From contig JAKGHH010000005.1 of the NCBI GenBank assembly GCA_022828595.1, forward strand, positions 31,322,193 to 31,386,192: a stretch of 64,000 bases of DNA. Direction: 5' to 3'. Positions 12,601-25,500 of this stretch are shown here, in pieces. The notes under the pieces are model-generated. The model searched no databases. It saw nothing but the letters and a program-made list of their open reading frames with translations, and was not told the origin of the DNA. A program made the translations under genes and the position numbers. Source of the DNA: Nelumbo lutea (Eukaryota; Streptophyta; Magnoliopsida; Proteales; Nelumbonaceae). Numbering within the stretch: position 1 is the stretch's first letter; each line of letters begins with the position of its first letter.

Positions 12601-15600
12601 AGAATGCCATGGTAAACCCATCCGGACCCAGAGCCTTATCTCCTTCCATCTCTTTTAAAGCCTCCGAAATCTCCCTTTCTTCAAACTCTCTCTCCAAATC
12701 TGCAGCTTGCTCCTCTGAGAGGCCATCAAACTCCAGGCGATCAAGTTTTGGCCTGTTATCCCACTCTTCCTTGTAAAGATTCTCATTCCACAATATGGCT
12801 TTTCATTCTGTCTACCTCCTCCAACAACACACCGTCCACAACCTACTTTTTCAGAATATTTTCCCTTCTCCTAGAACTAGCTAATTTATGAAAAAACTTT
12901 GTGTTGTTATCACCCTTTTTTAACCAGAAACATTTGGAACACTGCATTTTGTCTCCTCTTGATAGGCTGTTCTGTCGAAATCCAGCTTGGCTCCTTGTCT
13001 CTTCCTTTTTTCTTCCTGAGTTAACTGCCTCTCCTCTTCAGCTCTGTTGATTTCGACTATTGTATCTAAACAACTTTTCAGTTTCTGTTCTACCTCTTTG
13101 AAAGAGTCCTTCCAGATTTTAATTTGCTCCTTTAAGGCCTTCAACTTCTTGCCAAACACATGACTAGCTGTTCCTTCCACAGAAACACCTTCCCACCAAC
13201 TTCTCAACTGCTCCACAAAACCTTCCTCTTCAAGCCACAAGTTATCGAATCTGAAAAGCACTGGCTTGAATTGAATGCCACCGCAATCCAGGCAAATGGG
13301 AATATGGTCTGTTAAAGGTCTAGGAAGGGCCTCTTGGGACAGATTAGGGAACTTCTCTTCCCACTCAGTAGACACCACAAAACGGTCTACTTCATAAGAG
13401 TTGCATCCTCCTGATTGTTTGTCCAAGTGAATTTGGCTCCAATCAAAGGAAGATCCACTAACTCCCATCTCTCCATAAAGCTGGCAAAATCCCTCATGGC
13501 TCTCCTGGATCTCACTTCCCCTTTGTTCTCATTCTCAAAACGAGTAGTGTTGAAATCCCCTCCTACCACCCAAGGCATATTCCACTCTTCTCTTACTTCA
13601 ACAAGTTCCTGCCAGAAAAAATCACTTTAGGAGTTCACATTTGGACCATATATTGCAGTTAAAACAAAATCCCAACCATCTTGGAGCAACTGGAACCAAA
13701 TTGAAATAGAAAAAAGACTCACCTTCCTACCCTTTACTTCTACCACATTTGAATCCCAGATAACTATTATCCCACCTGCAGTCCCCACTGCATGGGAAGC
13801 TTCCCAATTACAATCACGTTCTCCCCAAATGCTTCCTATTTTCTGGGCATCCAAAGTATCCATTTTGGTTTCCTGGAGACAAAGGATATCCGCCTTCCAC
13901 TTGCTTATATGTGCCCCTGCCACCACCATTCTCCTGCCTGAGTTCAGACCTCTGATATTCCAAGAGACAATCTTCATTTGGAAGAAGAGACAGTTTAGTT
14001 TGGTGGTCCATTCCCATCCCCGCCCTCCCCTTAAGCCTTACCCCTTAATCCCTCCTTTCCGCCCCTCGCTACACCCCTAGCAACTTCGTTAAGGCCCCAA
14101 GACAATCTAAACAGCTCCCTTTCTGTCCTCCTCCCTTTCTTCCCTTTTTCTTCGAGCACTCTTCTCTCCACCACTACAAGATACGACTTTGTCAGCTTTT
14201 CCATGTCCTTAAGAGACACCCCCAGGAAGGCACCAAACTCCATGAACTTGGATAACATCCAAGTGGAAGGTTCTTGAATCATATTAGGTTAATTATTTTT
14301 TTTGAAGAATAAAGATAAATTCATTAAAAGAAAAAGAGAATACAAGAGAAAGGTGATAAGAAATCACCCAAGAGAAAGCAATAGACGCAAACACAAACTC
14401 ACTTCCTTTGACACCAGATTACAGCCAAACAAGACAAAAACAAAAAGCACATGTCCGACTCCGATCACCTTCACCCAGCTCCTTGAATCGCATAACCCTG
14501 ACATCATCTCCCTACTCACCTTTGAACACTCCATCCTGCCTATTGACATCCTCATCCCACTTCTTTCTTCCCTCCCCAATTACTGCTATCTTCAAACTCT
14601 CTTCCTTCCTATTTCTCTTGAACTCCTCAAAGGCCTTCATAGCAAATTCCTAACCTCCCCAAAAAAATAAGCCAAGGCTTTTTCCAATCTCAACTTCTTT
14701 CTCCACTAACTTCTGAAGAGGCAAAGCTTCATTCTTTTTCGCCATTGAATTCTTGTCAACTTTAGAACCTTCAAAACTCTCTTTCTCATCTTGATGCACC
14801 TTACCCAGATGGGGATCCAGTGGTTGGGATTGTATCATTGCTCCACAAAGACCAGATTCTGATGGAGAAATGCCTCTCAATCCTTTTCTTTTGTAAATCC
14901 ATTTAAAACCTTTTGTAGGTCCTGCCCCCACTAGACCAAGCTTCAACTAGGAAAAATTTTGGTCACAAACAACATGAGGATTTCTTGAAACCCGTGCTTT
15001 CTTGCTAGTTAACCCATTATACTTCACTCTTCTCATCAACCTTGCTCCTCCGACCCAGATCGATGCCCAATCTTCCAATCTTCACCTCTTCAAAACACAA
15101 GTTGTCACCGGTTAGATTCTTGTCCTAGAAACCATTGCAGCCGTGAGCCACCTGCCTTGACAGCCCTCCCTTCTACAACTTCACCTTTGATCTTGTTTTT
15201 AGCACCGACAGAGACACTTTCTACCTCAATCTCCTCCTCCCCCTCCCCCAACTTTATCAGCTTGGCTGAAGGAACCTCTCGAGGTGCAATAAGATCAGGC
15301 TTTTCTGGAACATCCATGTTTTCCTGAGGCTTTGCTGCATTTTCCTCAACCCGAACAGAGGCCAAGGAATCTCCAACATCTTTAGAACTGAGGCCTGAAG
15401 CACTATCAACTGGAGGAAGACAACGATTGTCATGCTCCATCCCAACTCCTTTAACTAACCTCTTTGCACCATTCTTATTGTACTTGGTGATCGCCCAGAC
15501 CCAAGCTTCTCCCTTTTTCCTTGGAAAACTTTTACCAAAAGTTCTGAACCATTTAAACTTCGGCTGCTTGAAACCCAAAGACCAATTTTTGTTCACTTTA

Positions 15601-16504
15601 TCTTTTGTACGCTGATTGGCCTTCCTTCATAACAATCAACTTTTAGGATCTAGGTCCGACTCGGCCCTCCACTTGACCTAGTGGTCCTAAGTGTCTCTTC
15701 AGAATCCACCGCTTTCTTCTCAATTAAACCTTCCTCATACCCCTCGACCTTTTCCACATCAGAACCACAACCCACTAAAGTAAGCAGGCCTGAATTAGCA
15801 GTTAAGTTGGCCAGGTTCAGCTGGGCCCCAATTACTTCACAACTCTTCAATTTCCTCCAACCTCAATCTTCACAATGACTCCTTGGGCCAGCCTCACTCA
15901 ACTTTCCTAAAATACCAAAATTGCCCTCATCATCAACCTCAGTTCTTCCTTCCACCTCCTGACTGTTCGACTTCTTACCTACAACAAAGGTCTGATCACT
16001 TTCGCTGGTAGGTCCCTTGCATTGAAGAAAATCATCCACCCACCTTGGTAGGAACCTTTAACTACTAGTCTCAGTTCATAACTCTCCCCCACAAAATGAA
16101 GGGAAAGCAGAGAAGGCACCAACTGAATTTCTGACACCTCCATCAATATGCGCACAGCATTTAAATTCCGCAAAAAGTTCGTCTTTGCATCGCCTCCTTG
16201 GGCCAGAGCCTCACTCAACCTTAATTATGCTTGTGTATACTTATCAAGTAGTCCATATATTAATTTTCAGGCATTTTCTTTTCCCATTTGAATGTTTTTC
16301 TGCTAAATAAACCTAACCTAATACATAATGCACATGCATGTGTCTATGGATACATAATTCACAATGTTGAATAAAATTTTAAGAGAAATATATCTTGATT
16401 TATATCTTATAAATGGCTGGAGTTATATCTGCAGTGGCAGATAAATATGTATACATTTGTGTACATATATGAACAGTACAAGTATGTTTGTCTATCTTTC
16501 TACC

Positions 16505-16537
<33 letters not shown>

Positions 16538-19500
16538 GTACCAGCATTTTTGCATTTTTTAATCATTAACAAGATTAAAAGAGCTCAGCTCAAAAGCTGG
16601 AAGAAAAATACAATCACCTAGGTTACAACGAAGGAACTAGATATCTAGCATCTTGAAATGAAAAGGTCAAACTGAAATGTACATATCATATCAAAAGAAA
16701 AAGAAATATCTAACATGGGATGGAGTGTCTCCTATATAACTTCACCTTTCCAACTCCTTCCACTATCAGCTAGGGAGTAGGGAGGGTATAGGATTTCTAG
16801 CATTAACTTTCTGTCCTATGTTGAATGTGACTTAATCCTATGACAAGTTGCCTTCTTTTAATACATATCATATCTTTGTTAAGAAATGTTTACCTTATTT
16901 ATATTCAAGTTCAATGATGTATCTTTGTTTGCTTCAGCTGGCAGTGGAGTGCATATTTTGCTCGGCATGTATTCGCTTCGTTGAGTGTTGCCCACAAGAG
17001 GGGCTTACAGGTTTGTTTGTTTTATTGATATTAGCCTCTTTGACCATATCTGGACACCTTAGTCAAAAAGTCATGGTTTTCTCCTCATTGCAGAGAAGCT
17101 TTGGTCTGGACTTGAAAACTTCGTTTTCGACTGGCTAATCAATGCTGACAGGTGGGGCTGTTTGAGATGGGTTTATTATTTCATGTGTATAATTTGCATG
17201 TTTATTCTACACATTGAACTCTTTTTCCTTCATTTGCACATTATCTTTCAATGGTACTTGTTGATAAAAAAAATTAGGTTATCTTTGTACAGTGGCTTTT
17301 GAATTACTTGGGGATGCCTTTAGGGGATAATTCGAGGAATAACAGTTTTTGGAGCCCGGTAATTGATAGGTTTATGAAAAGTTTAGCCTCTTGGAAGAAG
17401 AATTATTTTTCTCTGGGTGGCAGAATCACTTTGATCAAGTCTACATTTTCTAGCTTGCTAGCATATTATCTATTTGTTTTTAGGATCCCAAAAAGAATAA
17501 GTAGTGTTCGAAAAACCGATGAGAGATTTCTTGTGGGAGCTAGGGGAGGATAGGAAAGATCCTAGGGTGAATTGGGGAAATGGTTGTGGAGGTTTGGAGG
17601 GAATAATGATAAGTTGTGGACTAAGGTAATTTTGAGTATTCATGGATAGGCAGATGATGGTTGGGACTCTGGGGTTGTGGCAAGGACTACTATAGTTTCT
17701 CCTTGGAAATTCATACATGCCATTCTTCCATCATTTTTGCAATACATCAGGTATGACCTTTGTTTTGGAAATCAGGTAAAGTTTTGGGAACACCTTTGGG
17801 TGGGGGATGTACCTTTGAAAGTTTGATTTCCTCTTTACTTTCCCTCTCCTGGTGTAATGGGAAGTTTGTGTATGATTTTTTTGGTTTTCTCTGACTCAAA
17901 CTTTAGGCTTGATTGGGATTTGGGTCTTAGAAGAGGCCTTAGGGAGTCAAAATTTGGAAATGTTCTGGAACTAATTCAGATTTTGAATGGGGTGGTGTTG
18001 GATCCTTCAAAGAGGGATAATAGAATTTGGACCTTATCCCCTTCTGGGGCATTCTCCTGTGCTTCTTTCTTTAAGTCCCTGGTGCAACCTACCAACAACT
18101 TCATACAAACTTTTCCAGTAAAGGAAGTTTGGGGTGAGCCGATCCCTCCAAGGATTGGAACATTTTGCTGGGAAGCATTCCTGAAAAGATGTAACACTTG
18201 TGACTTATTCCAGAGGAAAAAGGCCTAATCGATGCTTCCCCCCCAAGTTGGTGCATCCTTTTGCAAGGTTAATGGTAAAAACTACTACCACTTATTAATT
18301 TTTTGCCCTTTTGTTTTTGATATATGGGATTAGTTTTTTTTTCTTTATTTGGTTATAGGTGGATCCCTTCACCGGATATACAAAGCTTGTTTGCTACTTC
18401 TTTCCTTAGATAGCCGAAGAAAAGGGGTAGGATTATGTGGAGGTGTGTGAGGGCTGCCATTTGCTAGACTTTATGGCAAGAAACTGAAGGTCATTTTCTG
18501 ATAAGGAAAGGAATAAAGGTGTCATTGAGGTAATAATGGTTAGGATGGTGCATTGGTTAAAATCCTTGGAAATGTTTACTGATGTATTTACGGATATGCT
18601 GCTGAATAGTTGGTTGGAGGTTGTAAACTTTGCTCCTATTACATTAACTGCATTTCCTCTGTGGTCACCACCAGCCTCTGGGTTTATAACGTTAACTTTT
18701 GATGGTAGTAGTGAGGGCAATCCAGGGCCCTTGAGCTGGTGGTGTGTTCTGAGATGAGAATGGGAAGGTGATTGCATTGTATTTAGGCCCCCTTGAGAGT
18801 GGTGACTCTCTTAGAAATGAGGTATATGCTTTAATGGAAGGTCTGAGGAAGATAAAGGAGCTGAAAATCCAAAGGCTAGTTGTTGAAGGAGACTCAAAGT
18901 TGGTTACAGGAGGACAATGGACTTTGGAAATATGCCAATGAGAAGGGAGGTTAAGTGGCTAACTAGGGGGTTGGAAGTTCAGATTCATTGGGTGAAGAGG
19001 ACTGCAAATGCTTTTGCAGATACTTTGGCAAAGCAGGGGGTGGAAAGGGATCAAATGTTTAGGGCTATATTTATATTCATATTTCTGTTCTTTTGGGGAG
19101 AGTTAAGCCATTTTATCTCTTCCCGGAGTGCTGTAATTATCTTTTTTCATTAATAAATTGAATTTTTCTGTCATTGATTAAAAAAAATCTTTGTACAGGA
19201 GAGGATAACAACGTTCACCAATGATTGTCATTTAGGTGTATATCCACTTATCTGACCTTCCTTGCTAATAAAAAGTTTCATTTTTATATTGGAACATCTT
19301 TTACAACTAATTATTATGGACTGGATATTCAGCAACTATGTGAAGCTCTGGTCTGTATACTGATAAATTAACATTCGACCATTGTTAATGGGAACAAATA
19401 AAATTTTGTCACAGTGGTATTACTCTTGTTTTGGCCTTAGGTACTTGTGAAATATTATGATTCAGTGCATGGAATCATCTGTTTTCTATTGTTTTGTTCA

Positions 19501-22500
19501 TTCATTTTTTACCTCTAAATGCTATCTATCTGCTCATTTCGAGTGAATCTGTTTGGATCTATATTGCACTAATACCGAAATCACATATAGTTCTTTAATT
19601 GAAAATTCACTGGATCTTTGGATTGCAAAACCCTGTCTTATTAACTGAAGACTATGATCCAGTTTTTCCATGGTTAAAAAGGTAGTTATAACTCTATTTC
19701 TTTGAATGTCATCCTAGAGACAAATTTTTTCAGCGGCATATCATATGGGTATGTATGCAAATACTTGTCAAGTCAGCCCTTTTTTAAATGATATTACGAA
19801 ATGTTTTTCTGATTGGTAAATGTTTCAGAGGCTTGTGCCACAGAAAAGAGAAACACTCAGTCTTCTCGGGTGGAACATATTATCATCACCCTGTGCTGAT
19901 GGAAACTCTTTTGTCTTTAAAGATATCTGTCAGAATTTTGGGTGGATAACACCTTTAGTAAGAAAATATAGAACTTAGCCAGTTATTGAGAGCTTAGAAA
20001 ATTTATAAAAGAGGATGTAATGGGGGGGATAAATTCCTCCTAGTAATCTCCCGTTTTATCATGATTAGCATTGGGAACTTTTGTTTTGCTATATTTGATG
20101 TTAGGTGGAATCTCGCTACAGATATTGATGCCTTAATTAGTACAAACTTCTTCTCTCCTAGAATAAAGGGGGGGTAAAATCCTATGTATTTGCCCAAGAG
20201 TTGCTATTCTTTGGACTGTATGGGAAGAATGGATGCTAAAATCTATTTTGACAAATATTAGTTCAGACTCATTAATATACTTGATTAAAATTAGACTCGT
20301 TTATCAGGTGGAAACTAGGGAAGAGTATTCTATTTTCCCACTGATGATATGGAGGATGGTCAGCATTGTTAGTCTCATCTATGTGTAGAGTGAGCTTGAA
20401 TATGGCATCGATACACCCTCCACTAGATGGAATCAAATTGAATTTTGATGGCTGCAGCCCTAGGAAGGGAAATAAAAGTGGCAATATCTGGATTATTAGG
20501 TTTTGGTAACTCTATATGAGCAGAACTACAAGCTGTGGTTCAAGGTTTGAAAGTGGCTACTTCAGTTGGCTTGTGGGCCTAATAGTTGAAGGGGATTCAA
20601 AGACTTGTTCAATCTCTCGTTAAAAGTTGAAGTGGAAGGAACTTGGAAGCTTGGTTATCATATCAGGAAGCAAGGCATTTGGCACTTCCTTCTGGATACC
20701 TAGATCTGCTCGATCAGAGGGAAAGCAGTATGGACTGCTCCAAGACATCCTGTACACCATTATTAGTGTACCTTGTATATAATATTGTACTTTTTTGATC
20801 AGCGAGGAAGAAATTTGCAGCAGTAAATTGACTTAAGTTTGGCAGTTCTGTCTTAGTACAAACATATCAGAAATTCAACAGCCCATGCTTTACAGCAGGA
20901 AATTGAATTACACTGTAGCTGAAAACAATTGCTGTTTGTTAACCTCTTGTTTAGCCAATGAATCCACCATCCCATTTGCAGTTCTCCTGACCCAATTGAA
21001 TATGACATCCATCTCCCTTGCTAAGCATTAAAATAGTTGGACAAGGAGTAAAGCAAAGGGAATTGAATTTTGAGAGGAGACTCATCTAAACAAAGATTCC
21101 CCCAAAAATGAACTTGTTCTCCATCCCCCACATCATATCTAAACAAAGTACCTCTTGTATTGATTTCCATGGAGAAGTTGAAGAGGAACGAGAAGCTACC
21201 TTTGCATCCTGGCCATTGTCCTAAGTACCCTGTATGCTTACAATGACCCTGTGCCATAGCCTCCTCCTGTCCCTTTCGGTTGGCAACGACCACAACAAAT
21301 TTCCTAGCAGAGACATATTTCTGTGAATCACATTCCTAGTTCCTAGCCCATGGCCATCCTTCTCCTTCAATTTTCTCACCAACTCCTACTTTACCAGATA
21401 ATCCTCTCTTCTCCTGGTTCCCAAAGGAAATCCCTCATATATTTCTCTAGCATCCTGGTCACTTTTATTGAAATAATTCCATCTCTCAATTATTGATTTA
21501 ATTAGAGTTACCCTCCCACCCAGAGAGAAATAATTCCATCTCTCAATTATTGATCAAAAAAGAAAAAAATAATGGAGGGAAATATTTGGAGGAATCAACA
21601 AAACATCAAAATGTTGAAGGTGATGGTTTAGTTGGTGAAGTTGTTCAGATTGATAACAAGATAGATATAAGAAGGTTTATTGATAAAGAAGTTGAAGTGG
21701 GATGTAAGGGGGTGGAATTTGCTAGAAAGGTATTCTTGGAACTGGGAGTTATAGAGTCTAAAAGGTCTTTTGAGAAATCAAATTAGCATATTGGAGTTGG
21801 TGCTAATTTGGTTTCAGCTGAATTAGAAATCACATTTCTGAAATTATTGGGGGCTAGGGTGTTTGGGATAATAGGATGATTTTATCAATTGGAAATGGAA
21901 CATGGATGTATTTTTTTTTCAGTAAAGTAGAATACACATAATTCAAACTATGGCCCAAATCAAATGAAGTCTATTAACCCCTTGTTTTGCTAAGTGTATC
22001 TACCATCCTATTTGTAATTCTTCTAACCCAAATTGTAGGAGATGTTTAACTCCCCTTGATAGAACTTCTATTTCCCTGAAAATATGCCTGTACATCCAAG
22101 GGACTTTGCAAATGCCTTTCACCCAAATGATGATCAGTTTTGAGTCCCCTCTACTTCCAGAAGGCCGAATTCAGATTGCTTTGCTAATCTAAGACCTTGC
22201 AATAAGGCCACCAATTCAGCTTTCAGAGAATCATCCACACCGATAAGTCTTCAGTCCATAGCACCCACCCTTCTGAGGAATCTCTGAAAACACCCCCTAT
22301 ATCTGCTGGCCCTGGATTTACCCATAGAGCTCCCATCAAAATTCATCTTTATTGTGTTGCTTGTTGGAGGTTTCCACTCCATAACCAACTTGTTTCTCAC
22401 CTTAGATTATTGTGTTGCTCATCCCAAGTTCTTAAAATATCATTCACAGAGAAGTCTTGAAAAAGTTCCTTTGTTTTTACCCAGTGTGCCACTTTGATTT

Positions 22501-25500
22501 TTAAAATTGTCATAACTGATCTGTTTTTTGCCTTTGATGATTGTACATTTCAGCCCAAGTTCTTATAATATCATTGATCGTGTTTCTTGGTAGAGGTTTC
22601 CACCCCACAACTGACCTGTTTTTCACCTTAGATGATTGTGCCACTTCAGCCCAAATTCTTATTAATATTCACTAAGAAGTCTTGAAAATTTTACTTTGAT
22701 CTTTATAGAGTCTACTAGTTTCTCCTTGGATCTTTCTTCCCAAATTGTCCACACCAAAGCTGCCCTAGGGCCTCTAACTGCCTTCTATGTAACTCTCCCT
22801 CTTTTCTTTGGCCTCTTCAAAAAACTCGAGCTAAAATGATTTATCACATCTTGGGGGGGACCCACCTTCACCCAAAGAGAGAACAAAAGTACTCCCAAAC
22901 AAAGTGAATGAAAGGATAGGAGATTAGTAAATGGAAGATAGTTTCACTGGTTGGTTTACAAAGGAAACAGATAGGAGGAGAAAGACATTTATTTGGCCTT
23001 CTTTGCAGCATGTCACAACTATGTATCTTTCCAATAAAAACTTCCCAACAAAAGTTTGAGCTTTGGGTGGGATGGGCTTACTCCAAATCTCTTTCACTAG
23101 AAAATTCTACTCCAAAGGATTGGAAAGTAAGAGTTTATTAAAGAAGGAAGCACAAGTAAAGAAAGCCATTAGGAGAGGCAAATCAAACTCTTGTATCCAG
23201 ATTTTGAACCAAAAACACTAAGTCTAATTTAAGCCCAAAGTCCCAATTTAACCCCACAAGGAAAAACTTTGGTATGGGTTCAAGTTTGTAGTTGAAGAGT
23301 ATAAAGCAAAGGGCGCTGTACTTTAAGAGGAGACTCACCCAACCGGAGGTCCTCCCAAAGATGGACTCTATTCCCACCCCAACATCAAAATGGGTAAAAT
23401 TAAGGAAAATTGGGCAAGGGTAAACCTCATGGATTGCTTTCCAAGGAGAAAAAGGATGAGGAAGAAGCTACCTTTCCACCCCAGCCATTGTCCTGTTATG
23501 GAAAGGGTAGATTGGTGTTAAAGATTTTGTTATGCAGGGATAGAAGACTTTCAGGGGATATTTTGCAAGTGTTATTCTTAGGGTGTACCGTGTGTTGGGA
23601 TTGACTTGAAAAGCTATCTTTTTGTTGATTTTGCATGGAACTGTTTGGAGTTGTCTTTTATTTGTTTTTCTCGTGTCTGGTGGTTTCTTATGACCTGATC
23701 TTGTAACTTCTTTTTATTTTAATTCTATTTCTCTGGACTGAAGCATGTAATATAGAAGCCAACTTTGGATACTGAACCTTTCTGAACAATTGTCTTTTTG
23801 TTGGTCTTAGGGAAAAATATGCAATTCATAGTATCCTCAAGGTTAAACATTAGGATTTCCATTTACTTTATTCCTTGGTATTGATGAAATGCTTACTAAT
23901 TGCAGGGTTGTAAGCCAGGTTGAATATCCCTCATTGGTTGATTTGCGAGGACTCCTTCTGGACCTAGTTGCACAGCTACTAGGGGCTTTGTCCCGGATCA
24001 GGTAGCCAAAAAATCTCCAGTTTATTCATTGGTATTAGTTAATACATGCTTAATAAAATTTTATGGATAGTTAAATGCCCTAATCTGTGACTATTTTCTC
24101 TTTTGGAGCAGTCAGGTATGCTCTACAATTAATACCTAATCATAATCCTCTTAAGTCAATTCAACTATTTCTTTCTTTTTTTGAAGAACGGTCATAATTT
24201 CATTATGTATAATCAAAACAAGGGAAGGATGTATATAAGAGGATGTATTAAAAAGGCCTTGGCAACACAAAAAAGAAAAGCCCAGTTACGCAAAAGGCAT
24301 CATATTTGCATTGTACAAAAAGTCCCTCCAAACTCAGATTTATCTCTTTACCAAAAAAAAAAAACAAAACAGACCCTCTGCCACCTGATTTAATTCTATG
24401 GGGATCCATCTGAAACTGAAACTCATATTACAAATCTCTTGAATTTCATGAAGAAAGTGGGAGAGCTTCTACTGGCCAGAAACACGAACATTGGCCCAAT
24501 TTATGGCATTCCTAGAGTCCTCTTCAGCTACTAGGGATCTAAACTGCTGAGATTTGGCAAATTTAAGTCCCTCAAAAGGGCAAAGAACTCAGCACCTGCT
24601 GCACCTGCTGCTGAGGTAGGGCCACTATACACCCATATTAGACCACTGTTGGAGCTAAGCAATAAACCCCCAGTTCCATCTGCTGAAGGAGATTCTTGGA
24701 GAAGTTATATGCATCATAATTACTTCATATCCACATCTATGCCCAAAAAGTATTTCAATTTGTCTGAAAGTTCTAGCAACCTTGCTGTAGACTAAACAGC
24801 AAGAAGTAGGAGAGGAAAGAAGAAGAGAGAAAAGAGAGAAAGGCAGGTTTGAATTAGAGAAAAAGTTCTCCACTCGAACTAACATAACCATACACATCAA
24901 CATTCTCAACAAGTACAAAGACTGAAATACCCCTTCACTAACACCACTAACAATATCCAATATCTCAAGTCCTTTCAGAAATCCTGTAAATGGGTGTTTC
25001 TTTTTAATCAAGGAATTGTTAGCCATGCATATGTCGGAGATGCTCCAGGTTACTTGATTGAGGGGCTGAAAGAAACAAAGCACTTGGCAACTTCAATTGG
25101 ACTTTTGCTTTTATTGGGCTGTGATATTTAAGCACTTGAATAAGGTGCTTGAAACTGCATCTGAAGATGCATTATATAGAATTATAGATATGTTCTTTAA
25201 TCCTTGGTTTGAAGTGAAAGATTCTGCCAGTATGGCAGTACCTACTGGAGAACTTTGCTCTAGGTATTTAAAGGGTCAATAAGCATGTTTCCTTAAAGAA
25301 ACAGCTCATTTTATGGGACTAAAAATCTAAGATTCTCTAAGAGTATGTGATCTTTGTCTGAAGGAAGGTAAATTGCGCCACTGACTGAATTGGCAGTGTA
25401 TTGACAAAAATTCTTGTTTCTAGGACTGACTTCTCATTTTTCCAATCAAACGGTACATAAAGAAAATTTTAACTGAACGTTGAACTAATTCATGAAGATT

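Larger units (their letters stand above)
10225..14279 (-). mobile_element. L1 LINE with most of ORF2, antisense
   Basis: The target duplication is CATATTAGGYTAATT (10210-10224 and 14280-14294, one mismatch). The poly-A lies on the left. Reading leftward: the end of ORF1 (14282-14031); ORF2 starting [14 protein letters not shown] at 13977 with endonuclease motifs LQETK and GGDFN; RT with PDGFT (about 12625), DFEKTYD and GDPFSPFLF; then the zf-RVT-like end (10690-10301). Multiple stops and frame changes are present, and the RT catalytic pair reads FADG. No C-terminal RNase H is seen. Confidence 0.85.
9957..16937 (+). other. PAG1: PAG1 intron 3 (6,981 bp), two nested antisense LINEs
   Basis: GT-AG intron. 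It contains an L1 (10225-14279) inserted beside the tail of an ORF1-only element (14297-16220). The segments 9957-10209 and 16229-16937 hold no recognisable genes. A (TA)n microsatellite lies at about 16506-16530. Confidence 0.85.
17152..23905 (+). other. PAG1: PAG1 intron 5 (6,754 bp), L1 fragments on both strands
   Basis: GT-AG intron. L1 pieces lie at 17293-19186 (+), about 20200-20788 (+), 20789-21554 (-) and about 21908-23500 (-). ORF1-type remnants lie at 21550-21905 and about 23500-23730. The stretch 19199-20190 shows no repeat or gene that I recognise. Confidence 0.8.

Noticed and set aside
15105..15596. 163-aa antisense open frame as a host gene
   Set aside because: It is the middle of a LINE ORF1 remnant lying between matching ORF1 parts and the element's tail.
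15865..16222. Direct repeat CCTTGGGCCAG(AG)CCTCACTCAAC as a sign of separate insertion
   Set aside because: The two copies lie inside one ORF1-only element and are short; most simply a small internal duplication.
24655..25083. 142-aa antisense open frame as a host gene
   Set aside because: Low-complexity hydrophobic translation, no family resemblance, overlaps an L1 fragment and intron sequence.
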